Below are positions 8,956 to 18,600 of a DNA stretch of 64,000 bases, piece after piece. The DNA is from CAYVWB01 sp964455395 (GTDB lineage Bacteria; Desulfobacterota; Desulfovibrionia; Desulfovibrionales; Desulfovibrionaceae), in assembly GCA_964455395.1 (NCBI GenBank), contig CAYVWB010000006.1, forward strand, positions 1-64,000. Reading direction: 5' to 3'. The notes beneath the pieces are model-generated. The model was not told the DNA's origin. It did no database searches and saw only the letters and a program-made list of their open reading frames with translations. Numbering within the stretch: the first letter of the stretch is position 1; every line of letters starts with the position of its first letter. The translations under genes and the position numbers were made by a program.

Positions 8956-11900
8956 ATGAGCCATGAAGTCTGCAAAGGCGTCGTCTTCGACCTCGACGGC
9001 GTCATCACCGACACAGCCAAGGTGCACGCCAAGTCCTGGGAGCGCATGTTCAACGAGTATCTGCGCAAACACGCGGAAGCCAAAAAGAAAAGCTTCGTGC
9101 CCTTCGACCCCAAGGACGACTATCTGGAGTACGTGGACGGCAAGCCCCGGTATCAGGGAGTGAAAAGCTTCCTCCAGTCCCGGGGGATAGAACTGCCCTT
9201 CGGCCAGGCCTCGGACGCCCCGGACCAGGAGACCATCTGCGGGCTCGGCAACCGCAAGAACGAGCTCTTCCGTGACGTCATCGCGGAGGAAGGCGTGGAG
9301 GTCTACCCCTCCTCCGTGGCGTTCATCAAGGCCCTCAAGGAGGAGGGCTTGCGCGTGGGCGTGGCTTCCTCCAGCCGCAACTGCCTGCTCATTCTGGAAG
9401 CTGCAGGCATCACGTCGCTCTTCGAAACGAGGGTGGACGGCGTGGTCTCTGCCGAGCTCGGTTTGAGCGGCAAGCCCGACCCGGACATCTTCGTCACCGC
9501 TGCAGCGAACCTGGGCCTCTCCGCAGCGCAGTGCGTGGTGGTGGAAGACGCCATCAGCGGCGTGCAGGCTGGCAAAGCCGGGAACTTCAGCCTGGTGCTG
9601 GGCGTGGCGCGCGACATTGACGGCGACTTGCTTCGGCGCTTCGGCGCGGACATCGTGGTGCGAGACCTCGCGGAAATCTCCCTGGCGGACATCCGGGAGT
9701 GGTTTCGGGTCGGCTTGCAGGAGGACGGCTGGAACCTCCGCTACGAAGGCTTCGACCCTGGTGACGAGAAACTCCGCGAAACCCTGACGGCCGTGGGCAA
9801 CGGCCTGGTGGGCGTGCGCGGGGCCTTCGCCGGGGAGTCCGCCGGCTTCCACTACTACCCTGGGACGTACATCGCCGGCGTGTTCAACAAGCTCACCAGC
9901 CAAGTGGAAGACCGGGATATCGTCAACAACGATTTCGTTAATTGTCCCAATTGGTTACTGCTTGAATTCAAGATAGGCGCCGGGGAGTACGTCAGCCCCA
10001 TGTCGCAGGAGATCCTCAGTTACCATCAGAATCTGGACATGAAGCGCGCCCTCATGGAGCGCACCATCGTGGTGAAAGACCCCTTGGGCCGCATCACGCG
10101 TGTGAAGAGCGCGCGGCTTGCTTCCATGGCGGACCCCGGCCTGCTGGCGCTGCGTTACGAGATCACCCCCGTCAACTACTCCGAGCGGGTGACGGTGCGC
10201 TCCTCCTTGGACGGCAACGTCATCAACGACAACGTGGCGCGCTACCGGGCGCTGGCCAGCAAACATCTGGAGCTGGTGGACTGCGGCCCCGTGGACGACG
10301 CCGAATCCATCTTCCTTCATGTGCGCACGGTCACTTCCCGCTACGAGATCGTCATGGAGCAGCGCACCACGGTCTACGAAGGCGACCAGCGCATGGAGGT
10401 CCCCCGCAAGCTGGCGACGGACATGGCGCGCATCGGCGAAGAGCTGGTCATCGATGTCCAGGAGAACGTGCCATACCGCATCGAGAAGATGGTGGGTCTG
10501 GGCACGTCTTTGCACGAAATCATGGAAGGCGTCTCCTCCCCGCGTGACGAAGCCTCCCGCTGGCTGGCCAAGGCGGACAGCTTCCGCGCCGCGCTGGGAC
10601 CCCACGTGCGCGCTTGGGAAGCGCTCTGGGACAAGTGCGACATCCACATCAAAGGCGACCGCTTCTGCCAGAAGGCGGCGCGGCTGCACCTCTACCACCT
10701 GCTCGTCACGGCGTCTCCGCACAACCGCCGCCTGGACGTGGGCATGCCTGCGCGGGGTCTGCACGGGGAGTCCTATCGCGGCCACATCTTCTGGGATGAA
10801 GTCTACATCATGCCTTTCTACGACCTCCATCTCCCGGAGATCGCCAAGGCGCTGCTCATGTACCGCCACCGACGCCTGGACGCCGCCATGGAGTACGCTC
10901 GGGAACACGGCTACAAAGGCGCCATGTACCCTTGGCAGACCGCGGACGACGGCCATGAGGAGACCCAGGAAGTCCATTACAACCCGCAGAGCGGCTCATG
11001 GGGACCGGATCTCTCCCGCCGCCAGCGCCACGTCTCCATCGCCGTCTTCTACAACTTCTGGCGCTACGCCGAAGCTGTCAACGACACCTCCTTTCTGGCT
11101 GAAGCCGGGGGCGAAGCGCTCATGGAGATCGCCCGCTTCTGGGGCGACATCGCTGAATACGACGAAGCCGACGGCCGCTACCACATCCACGGCGTCATGG
11201 GGCCCGACGAATTCCACGAAAAGCTCCCCGGCTCCGACGAGCCCGGCCTGACGGACAACGCTTACACCAACGTCCTCACCGTGTGGTTGCTGGAGCGCGC
11301 TCTGGAACTGCTGGACGCCAACATCCTCTCCGCAGACGTCATGGGACGCCTGGAGGAAGCGGGTTTCGACCGCAAGGAGGTGGACAAGTGGCGCGACATC
11401 ACCAGAAAAATGCACGTCATCATCACGGAGGATGGCGTCATCAGCCAGTTCAAAGGCTACATGGACCTGGACGAGCTGGACTGGGACGACTACCGCAAGC
11501 GCTATTACTCCCTGGGCCGCATGGACCGCATCCTCAAGGCTGAAGGCGACTCCCCGGACCACTACAAGGTCGCCAAGCAAGCCGACGTGCTCATGATGTG
11601 GTACCTGCTGGAGCCCGAGGAGGTCTCGCGCATCCTCACCCAGCTGGGCTACGACCTCGGCGACCCCGTGGACCTGCTCAAGCGCAACTACGAATACTAC
11701 GTCCAGCGCACCTCGCACGGCTCCACCCTCTCCAAGATCGTCCACACCGTCATCGCGTGTTACGTACGCGGCTGCGACCAGGCTTGGCGGTGGTTCCATG
11801 ACGCCATGCAGAGCGACATCTACGACACCCAAGGCGGCACCACCACGGAAGGCATCCACTCGGGCGTCATGGCCGGCTCCATCGAAGCCATCACCCGCTA

Positions 11901-12138
11901 CTTCGCCGGAGTGGACCTCTCCGGCGAGCGCATGCGCATCAACCCCAGCCTGCCCCACCACTGGACCGAACTCGCCTTCAAACTCCAGTGGAAGAACGAC
12001 TGGTACGGCATCCGCATCGACCGCGACTTGGTGGCTGTGCGCGTGGAAGGCAAGGCCAAGAAGGAAGTCCCCGTCACCGTGAACGGCCAAGCCCTCACCC
12101 TCGCCCCCGGGGTGGAGAAAAGCGCCAGCCACCAGTAA
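8956..12138 (+). CDS. Fusion of beta-phosphoglucomutase and GH65 disaccharide phosphorylase
   Basis: This 1060-residue protein has two enzymes in one chain. Residues about 1-245 are a HAD beta-phosphoglucomutase with FDLDG, nucleophile Asp12 and Asp14. Residues about 265-1045 are a glycoside hydrolase family 65 phosphorylase. The general acid is in GPDEFHE (Glu752), and the phosphate-binding motif HGSTLS starts at His921. GH65 enzymes split an alpha-linked disaccharide (trehalose, kojibiose, maltose or nigerose) with phosphate to give beta-glucose 1-phosphate. The fused mutase would turn that into glucose 6-phosphate. Trehalose or kojibiose is the likeliest substrate but cannot be decided here. 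The start follows AAAGGA at 8938-8943. Confidence 0.9.
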   Translation: MSHEVCKGVVFDLDGVITDTAKVHAKSWERMFNEYLRKHAEAKKKSFVPFDPKDDYLEYVDGKPRYQGVKSFLQSRGIELPFGQASDAPDQETICGLGNRKNELFRDVIAEEGVEVYPSSVAFIKALKEEGLRVGVASSSRNCLLILEAAGITSLFETRVDGVVSAELGLSGKPDPDIFVTAAANLGLSAAQCVVVEDAISGVQAGKAGNFSLVLGVARDIDGDLLRRFGADIVVRDLAEISLADIREWFRVGLQEDGWNLRYEGFDPGDEKLRETLTAVGNGLVGVRGAFAGESAGFHYYPGTYIAGVFNKLTSQVEDRDIVNNDFVNCPNWLLLEFKIGAGEYVSPMSQEILSYHQNLDMKRALMERTIVVKDPLGRITRVKSARLASMADPGLLALRYEITPVNYSERVTVRSSLDGNVINDNVARYRALASKHLELVDCGPVDDAESIFLHVRTVTSRYEIVMEQRTTVYEGDQRMEVPRKLATDMARIGEELVIDVQENVPYRIEKMVGLGTSLHEIMEGVSSPRDEASRWLAKADSFRAALGPHVRAWEALWDKCDIHIKGDRFCQKAARLHLYHLLVTASPHNRRLDVGMPARGLHGESYRGHIFWDEVYIMPFYDLHLPEIAKALLMYRHRRLDAAMEYAREHGYKGAMYPWQTADDGHEETQEVHYNPQSGSWGPDLSRRQRHVSIAVFYNFWRYAEAVNDTSFLAEAGGEALMEIARFWGDIAEYDEADGRYHIHGVMGPDEFHEKLPGSDEPGLTDNAYTNVLTVWLLERALELLDANILSADVMGRLEEAGFDRKEVDKWRDITRKMHVIITEDGVISQFKGYMDLDELDWDDYRKRYYSLGRMDRILKAEGDSPDHYKVAKQADVLMMWYLLEPEEVSRILTQLGYDLGDPVDLLKRNYEYYVQRTSHGSTLSKIVHTVIACYVRGCDQAWRWFHDAMQSDIYDTQGGTTTEGIHSGVMAGSIEAITRYFAGVDLSGERMRINPSLPHHWTELAFKLQWKNDWYGIRIDRDLVAVRVEGKAKKEVPVTVNGQALTLAPGVEKSASHQ

Positions 12139-12159
12139 GCGATCAGCACGGAGCTCCGC

Positions 12160-12948
12160 GTGACAATGCTTATCATCAATGCCGACGACTTCGGCCTCTC
12201 CGAGGGGGTCTGCCGCGGCGTGGTCCGCGCCATGCGCGCGGGCGTCGTCTCCTCCACCACGGCCATGGTCTGTGTGGAGGATGCGCCGGCAGTCATCCGC
12301 CGTCACGCTCTGGATCCGGACAGCGACGCCGCCGGTCGCGTGGGCCTTCACCTGCAGCTCACCTCGGGCGCCCCCGTGCTCCCCGCTGCGGAAGTGCCCA
12401 CCTTGGTGGACGTCACGGGCCGCTTCCCCAAGCGTCGCAAGGCTATAGAGTCCTTGAACACGGACGAGGTTCTGCGGGAGTGGCGCGCGCAGGCGGCGCG
12501 GCTGCAAGCCCTCGGCGTGACCATCTCCCATCTGGACGCGCACCACCACATCCACCGTCGGGAAGACGCCTTCCCGGCGTTTCTCACCCTCGCCCGGGAA
12601 CTGGGTCTCCCCGCCCGCGCCAAAGACGACTCCATGCGCGACGCCCTGCGCGCCCACGGCGTGGCCACGCCCGACCTCTTCATCGGGAGCTGGTATGACG
12701 GCGAGCTCACCCCGCAGACCCTCGCCGACGCCGTGGCCGAGGCCGTGGCGGCTCATGGCGCGCCGCTAGGCGCGGAGAGCCTTGTCGCCGAGCTCATGTG
12801 CCACCCCGGGGAGGTGGACGAAGCGCTCGCCACACGGACCGGCTACGTGGCCCAGCGCCAAGCCGAGCTGGAAGCGCTCCTCCACCCGGAGACGCGGCGG
12901 CTGCTCACGGCCATGGGGGTGGCCATTGCGCCGGGGTTCGTCGTGTAG
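12160..12948 (+). CDS. ChbG/HpnK (YdjC) family carbohydrate deacetylase
   Basis: This 262-residue enzyme is of the YdjC family, metal-dependent deacetylases that remove acetyl groups from chito-oligosaccharides or related glycans. The metal and catalytic motifs are clear: NADDFG at 7-12, HLDAHHHIH at 124-132 and a late CHPGEVD. The start is a GTG six bases after GGAG (12150-12153); an ATG two codons later is also possible. It begins 21 bases after the GH65 fusion gene and probably shares its transcript. It runs tail to tail, with only 3 bases between, against the membrane protein gene that follows. The sugar substrate is unknown. Confidence 0.88.
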   Translation: MTMLIINADDFGLSEGVCRGVVRAMRAGVVSSTTAMVCVEDAPAVIRRHALDPDSDAAGRVGLHLQLTSGAPVLPAAEVPTLVDVTGRFPKRRKAIESLNTDEVLREWRAQAARLQALGVTISHLDAHHHIHRREDAFPAFLTLARELGLPARAKDDSMRDALRAHGVATPDLFIGSWYDGELTPQTLADAVAEAVAAHGAPLGAESLVAELMCHPGEVDEALATRTGYVAQRQAELEALLHPETRRLLTAMGVAIAPGFVV

Positions 12949-12951
12949 GCC

Positions 12952-13359
12952 TCAGGAGATGGGACCCGGCGCAGGGTTCGAGATGAGCCAGGCGAGGAGA
13001 ATCGCGCCCCAGAACAGCACGGTGAGCGCCACGGCGGCGATGGCGCCGAGTATCGACATGGGATGGTCCTGGAGCGTTGCGGCGCCGAAGACCCTGTGCA
13101 GCAGGTGCATGCCCCACTGCAGGCTGCGCCATGCGTCCACGGGAGCCGCCGTCCCCAGATAGAGCCACAACCAGATGGACGTGAGTAAGGTGGTGGCGAA
13201 CGCCGGGAATGCAAAGAAAATGAACAGAGGGCCAACGCCAAACCATGCAAGGTCCATGACGAAGACATCGAATCCGAAGTACAAGAAGGACAAGTAATAC
13301 ACTACTGCAAAGAAGAAGAGGAATACAAGACACGTCAACAACACATCAACAATCCACAT
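12952..13359 (-). CDS. Small integral membrane protein, unknown function
   Basis: This 135-residue protein is almost entirely hydrophobic, with about four membrane helices (roughly 2-24, 34-62, 88-105 and 108-127). No family is recognised. The start at 13359 is supported by AAGGAA seven bases upstream (plus-strand 13367-13372); the frame is open well upstream but without a better start. Its DNA is visibly more AT-rich than its neighbours, which may reflect recent transfer or simply membrane-protein composition. A short ORF with a very good ribosome binding site lies just upstream on the same strand. Confidence 0.65.
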   Translation of the reverse strand: MWIVDVLLTCLVFLFFFAVVYYLSFLYFGFDVFVMDLAWFGVGPLFIFFAFPAFATTLLTSIWLWLYLGTAAPVDAWRSLQWGMHLLHRVFGAATLQDHPMSILGAIAAVALTVLFWGAILLAWLISNPAPGPIS

Positions 13360-13781
13360 GAATACATTCCTTGCATGACTGGAGCGTTGCATACGTCGAA
13401 TGACAAGCCGTGTCTCCGCACAGGATATGCAATCAGGAATAACGCTCAAGGCAAGGAACCAACGGGACGAGTACAAAACGACCTGAGAAGGAATCCATAC
13501 TTCAAGACGAGATCGGCGCGCAGCAAGTCGCCCGAGGCATGCAGCCCACACGCGCCGCCGGCCCCCCCAACCACGCGCCGAGCAGCCGCCACAACTCCGG
13601 CGTATAGCCAATCAGATCCATGCAACGCCTCCTTGTCATGCAGCGCTGTCAAATTGATATCGACCACGCCTCCATGGCGTTCCGTACCCGTTTCTTCAAG
13701 CCCCGGCCCGTTCCCCTCACCGGCGTCTTGGTGTATGGATGAATCGTTCCCCATAATCTTTCCCGCTCAGGAGGAGTCTCC
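13360..13781. other. Region between the membrane protein gene and pgm
   Basis: These 422 bases separate two divergently transcribed genes. They contain the small minus-strand ORF at 13502-13621. The stretch up to about 13490 is more AT-rich than the surroundings. No confident promoter was identified for pgm, although its ribosome binding site is strong. No RNA gene was recognised. Confidence 0.4.
13502..13621 (-). CDS. Possible 39-residue small protein
   Basis: An ATG at 13621 has a full AAGGAGG six bases upstream (plus-strand 13628-13634), the best ribosome binding site of this stretch. It opens a frame of 39 codons ending in TGA at 13502. The product starts MDLIGYTPELWRLLGAW, which looks like an amphipathic or short hydrophobic segment. 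It lies 142 bases upstream of the membrane protein gene on the same strand. It may be a real small protein, a leader peptide, or the 5' remnant of a decayed gene. No homologue is known to me. Confidence 0.35.
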   Translation of the reverse strand: MDLIGYTPELWRLLGAWLGGPAARVGCMPRATCCAPISS

Positions 13782-15434
13782 ATGCCCGTCCATCCCCTCG
13801 CCGGCGCACCAGCCCCCGAGGACCTGCTGCCCAACGTCCCGCGGCTCATGGCGCATTACTACGCCCTCTCCCCGGACCCCGCCGACCCGGACCAGCGTGT
13901 GGCCTTCGGCACATCCGGCCACCGCGGCGTATCCCACAAGGCCAGCTTCAACGAAGCGCATATCCTGGCCGTCACCCAAGCTGTCTGCGAGCACCGGCAG
14001 GCGGCGGGCGTCACGGGGCCGTTGCATCTGGGCATGGACACCCACGCCCTCTCCGAAGCGGCGCTCATCACCGCGCTGGAGGTCCTTGCGGCCAATGGCG
14101 CGCACACCCGCATCCAGAAGAACCTCGGGTATACGCCCACGCCGGTCATCTCTCACGCCATTCTGAGCCACAACCGGCTCCACCCCGGCGTCCCGGCGGA
14201 CGGCGTGGTCATCACCCCCAGCCACAACCCCCCGGACAACGGCGGTTTCAAGTACAATCCGCCCCACGGCGGTCCTGCGGACACGGACGTCACCAAAGCC
14301 ATCGAGGCCCGCGCAAACCGGCTGCTGGAAGACGACCTCAGGGGCGTCAAGCGCATCCCCTTGACAAAGGCCTTGGCTGCGGCGACCACCGAGGAATACG
14401 ACTACGTCCAGCCCTACGTGGCGGATCTGGAACACGTGGTGGACATGGGCGCCATCGCCAAAGCCGGCCTCACGCTCGGCGTGGACCCCATGGGCGGCTC
14501 GGGCGTCGCCTTCTGGGAGCCCATCGCGGACCGCTACGGTCTGGACCTCACTGTGGTGAACCGCCGCGTGGACCCCTCCTTCGCGTTCATGCCGCTGGAC
14601 AAGGACGGCGTGATCCGCATGGACTGCTCCTCCCCCTACGCCATGGCGAACCTGCTCGCGATGAAGGACCAGTTCGATCTCGGCTTCGGCAACGACCCGG
14701 ACTACGATCGTCACGGCATCGTCACCCCTGCCGGGCTCATGAATCCGAACCACTACCTGGCGGCGGCCGTGGCGTATCTCTTCGCGCACCGCTCCGGCTG
14801 GGGGCCGACCCTCCAGGTGGGCAAGACAGTGGTCACCAGCGCCATGCTGGACAAGGCCGCGGCTTCCATGGGCCGGACCGTCTACGAGGTCCCCGTGGGC
14901 TTCAAGTGGTTCGTGCCCGGTCTGCTGGAAGGGACCTTGGGTCTGGGTTGCGAGGAAAGCGCCGGCGCCTCCTTCCTGCGGATGGACGGCACGGTCTGGA
15001 GCACGGACAAGGACGGAATCATCATGGATCTGCTCGCCGCGGAGATCAGGGCCGTGACAGGGAAGACGCCCCAGCAGCTCTACGACGAGCTCGCCGAGCG
15101 CTTCGGCGCGCCTGTCTACGAACGCCGGCAGGCGCCCGCCAACCGCGAGCAGAAAGCCGCCTTCAAGACCATGACGCCCGCGATGGTCACAGCCAAAGAG
15201 CTGGCTGGCGAGCCCATCACCGCCATCCTCACCACGGCGCCCGGCAACGACGCGCCCATCGGCGGCTTGAAAGTGACCGCGGAGAGCGGCTGGTTCGCGG
15301 CGCGGCCTTCCGGCACGGAGGACATCTACAAGATGTACATGGAGAGCTTCAAAGGCCCGGACCACCTGGAGCAGCTTGCGCGGGAAGCCCAAGCCCTGGT
15401 GGACGCCGCCTTCAAGGAAGCAGGCGTGGCGTAG
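13782..15434 (+). CDS. pgm: Phosphoglucomutase, alpha-D-glucose-specific
   Basis: This 550-residue enzyme interconverts glucose 1-phosphate and glucose 6-phosphate in the cytoplasm. The phosphoserine loop is TPSHNPPDNGG with catalytic Ser147. The early GTSGHRG motif and the late phosphate-binding RPSGTE motif are present, and the length fits the alpha-specific Pgm family. The start at 13782 follows a strong AGGAGG-type site. The gene sits beside enzymes that release glucose phosphates and probably links them to glycolysis, glycogen or envelope sugar synthesis. A terminator follows at 15483. Confidence 0.95.
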   Translation: MPVHPLAGAPAPEDLLPNVPRLMAHYYALSPDPADPDQRVAFGTSGHRGVSHKASFNEAHILAVTQAVCEHRQAAGVTGPLHLGMDTHALSEAALITALEVLAANGAHTRIQKNLGYTPTPVISHAILSHNRLHPGVPADGVVITPSHNPPDNGGFKYNPPHGGPADTDVTKAIEARANRLLEDDLRGVKRIPLTKALAAATTEEYDYVQPYVADLEHVVDMGAIAKAGLTLGVDPMGGSGVAFWEPIADRYGLDLTVVNRRVDPSFAFMPLDKDGVIRMDCSSPYAMANLLAMKDQFDLGFGNDPDYDRHGIVTPAGLMNPNHYLAAAVAYLFAHRSGWGPTLQVGKTVVTSAMLDKAAASMGRTVYEVPVGFKWFVPGLLEGTLGLGCEESAGASFLRMDGTVWSTDKDGIIMDLLAAEIRAVTGKTPQQLYDELAERFGAPVYERRQAPANREQKAAFKTMTPAMVTAKELAGEPITAILTTAPGNDAPIGGLKVTAESGWFAARPSGTEDIYKMYMESFKGPDHLEQLAREAQALVDAAFKEAGVA

Positions 15435-15458
15435 GGACGACAGGCCGCCGCCTAGACG

Positions 15459-15476
15459 ATTCAAGTCGTCTTGAAT
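15459..15476. repeat. Perfect 7-bp inverted repeat after pgm
   Basis: ATTCAAG and CTTGAAT flank TCGT in the short space between the pgm stop and its terminator. It could add a second stem to the transcript end or be a protein-binding site. Confidence 0.4.
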
Positions 15477-15482
15477 GCACGG

Positions 15483-15517
15483 AGGAGCCTGCAGTGCGGG
15501 CTCCTTTACTTTTTTTT
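15483..15517 (+). terminator. Rho-independent terminator of pgm
   Basis: A seven-base stem (AGGAGCC/GGCTCCT) with a loop of about nine bases is followed by TTACTTTTTTTT. It lies 48 bases after the pgm stop and upstream of dnaE. Confidence 0.85.
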
Positions 15518-15697
15518 GGGCAGGCGGCGCCACACGCGGCCGGTTGTCCTCCGGGGCGGCTTCTGGTACCGTCGCAGCCGTCTTCTCCGAGTCCGTCACG
15601 GCGTCCGTCGCGCCCTCCGGAAAGCGTCCGCATCGCGCCGGGAGACTGCGCGGGCCGGCGCCGCTCCCTTCCTCCAACATGCCGGATACATTGCCGT

Positions 15698-18600
15698 ATG
15701 GCCGACTTCGTCCACCTCCACTGCCACACCGAGTTCAGTCTCCTGGACGGCGCCATCCGCATCAAGGATCTCTGCGCCAAAGCCAAGGAGCACGGCGCCC
15801 CGGCTGCAGCCATCACCGACCACGGCAACCTCTACGGCGCGCTGAACTTCTACCAGGAGGCCAGGAAGCAGGGCGTGAAGCCCATTCTCGGCTGCGAAGT
15901 GTACGTGGCGCACCACCGCCACGACGACCGCGAAAGCCGCGAAGCCAAGCAGCGCTATCACCTCATCCTGCTGGCGCAGAACCTTACGGGGTGGAGCAAC
16001 CTCGTCAAGCTCGTCTCCCACGGGGCGCTGCACGGATTCTACCACAAGCCCCGCGTGGACAAGGAGCTGCTGGACCGTCACAACGAAGGTCTTGTCGCGC
16101 TCTCCGCGTGTCTGGCCGGGCAGATACCCCGGGCCCTGGAGCACGGTCTGGAGGACGAAGCCTTCGCGCTCGCCGGGGAATACGGCGAGATATTCAAGGA
16201 TCGCTTCTTCCTGGAGATCCAAGCCAACGACCTGCCTGAACAAGCCCAGCGCAACCGTCAGCTCCACGAACTCGCCAAACGCGTCAACATCCCCTTGGTC
16301 GCCACCAACGACTGCCACTACCTGAACGCCGGGGACGTGGACGCCCATGACATCCTCCTCTGCATCCAGACCGCCAAGACCGTGGACGATCCGGGCCGCA
16401 TGCGGTTCGACACGCGCGATCTCTACTACAAATCCCCGGAGGAGATGGCCGCGCACTTCCGCGAGTTGCCCGAAGCGCTGACCAACACCGTGCGCATCGC
16501 GGAGATGATCGACGACATCGAGATCGACCTCAAGAGCCTCCACTTCCCCATCTACGAACTCCCCGAGGGCAAGAGCATCCACGAGGAGTTCCAGGAGCTG
16601 TGCCGCGAAGGCTTGCAGGAACGGCTGGAGAAAGCGCCGTACCCCGTGACGCCGACGGAGTACGCCGAGCGGCTGCAGACGGAGATGGACATCATCGGGG
16701 ACATGGGCTTCGAGAGCTACTTCCTCATCGTCCAGGATTTCATCAACTGGGCCAAGGACAACAGAATTCCCGTGGGGCCGGGGCGGGGCTCCGCTGCGGG
16801 CTCCCTGGTGGCGTGGGCGCTCAAGATCACCAACATCGATCCCCTGCCCTACAACCTGCTCTTCGAGCGATTCCTGAACAACGAACGCGTCTCCATGCCC
16901 GACATCGACGTGGACTTCTGCGAACGCCGCCGCGGCGAAGTCATCAAGTACGTCACGGACAAATACGGCGCGGACTCCGTGGCGCAGATCACCACCTTCG
17001 GGACCATGAAAGCCAAAGCCGTGGTGCGCGACGTGGGCCGGGCGTTGGGTCTCTCCTTCGGGGAGACGGACAAGATCGCCAAGCTCATCCCCGAAGACTT
17101 GAAGATGACCATCGACAAGGCGCTGCAGCAGGAGCCGGAGCTCACCGTGCTGATGGACGAGGACCCGCGGGTCAAGCGCCTCATCGACGTCTCACGCACC
17201 CTGGAAGGCCTTTCCCGCCACGCCTCCACCCACGCTGCGGGCGTGGTCATCGGCGACAAGCCTCTGGACGAGTATCTGCCCCTCTACCGCGGCAAGAAAG
17301 ACGAAGTCGTCACCCAGTTCGACATGAAGATGGTCGAGAAGATCGGCCTCATCAAGTTCGACTTCCTCGGCTTGCGGACCATGACTGTGGTGCAGGACAC
17401 GCTGGACCTCATCGAGCGCAGCGGACAGACCCCGCCGGATCTGGACGCGCTGGATCTGGACGGCGCCGACGACGACCAGGAAACCTACAAGGCCATCTAT
17501 TGCAAAGGGGACACGGACGGCGTCTTCCAGGTGGAATCCTCGGGCATGCGGAAATATCTACGCATGCTCAAGCCTTCATGCTTTGACGACCTCATCGCCA
17601 TGCTCGCCCTCTACCGGCCGGGGCCGCTCAATTCCGGCATGGTGGACGAGTTCATCAAGCGCAAGCACGGCGAGATCCCCGTCACGTATCCCCTGCCCTC
17701 CCTGGAGGAGACGCTCAAGCCCACGTACGGCGTCATCGTCTACCAGGAACAGGTGATGAAGATCGCGCAGGTGGTGGCCAACTACACCCTGGGCGGCGCA
17801 GACCTGTTGCGGCGGGCCATGGGCAAGAAGATCGCCGAAGCCATGGCCGAGGAGCGCGTGAAGTTCGTGGCCGGCGCCAAGGAAAACGACATCGCCGAGA
17901 AAAAGGCCAACGAGATCTTCGACTTGATGGAGCAGTTCGCAGCCTATGGCTTCAACAAGTCCCACTCCGCAGCGTATGCGCTCATCAGCTATTACACGGC
18001 GTATCTGAAGACGCACCACAAAGCCGAGTTCATGGCCGCGCTCATGACCTCGGAACTCTCCAACCAGGACAAGCTGCTCAAATACATCAACGCGTGTCGG
18101 GACATGGGGCTGGAGGTGGCGCCGCCGGACGTCAACGTGGGCCGCCGCGAATTCAACGTAAGCGAGGGCAAAGTCATCTACGGCCTGGGCGGCGTGAAGA
18201 ACGTGGGCGACGAAGCCATCCACGAGATCGTCCGGGAACGTGAAGCCAACGGGCCCTACGCCAGCTTCCTGGACCTCGCCTCGCGCATCAATCTGCGCAA
18301 AGTCACCAAACGCGTCTTCGAGAACCTCATCAAAGCCGGCGCGTGCGACTCCCTCTTCGGCGAGGGGCTCCCTGTCACGCGGCAGGGTCTTCACGCGTCC
18401 TTGGATCAGGTGGTGGCCCGTGCGCAGAAACGCGCCAAGGACCGCGACTCCGGCCAGACCTCCCTCTTCGCCTTGGCCCCGGAAGCCGAGCCCGCCATGG
18501 TCCCCGGCGTGGGTTTCGACTGCGAAGAACAGACCATGGAAGAGTGGAGCGACGAAGCGAAAGCCGGCTTCGAAAAAGACGCCCTGGGCTTCTACCTGAC

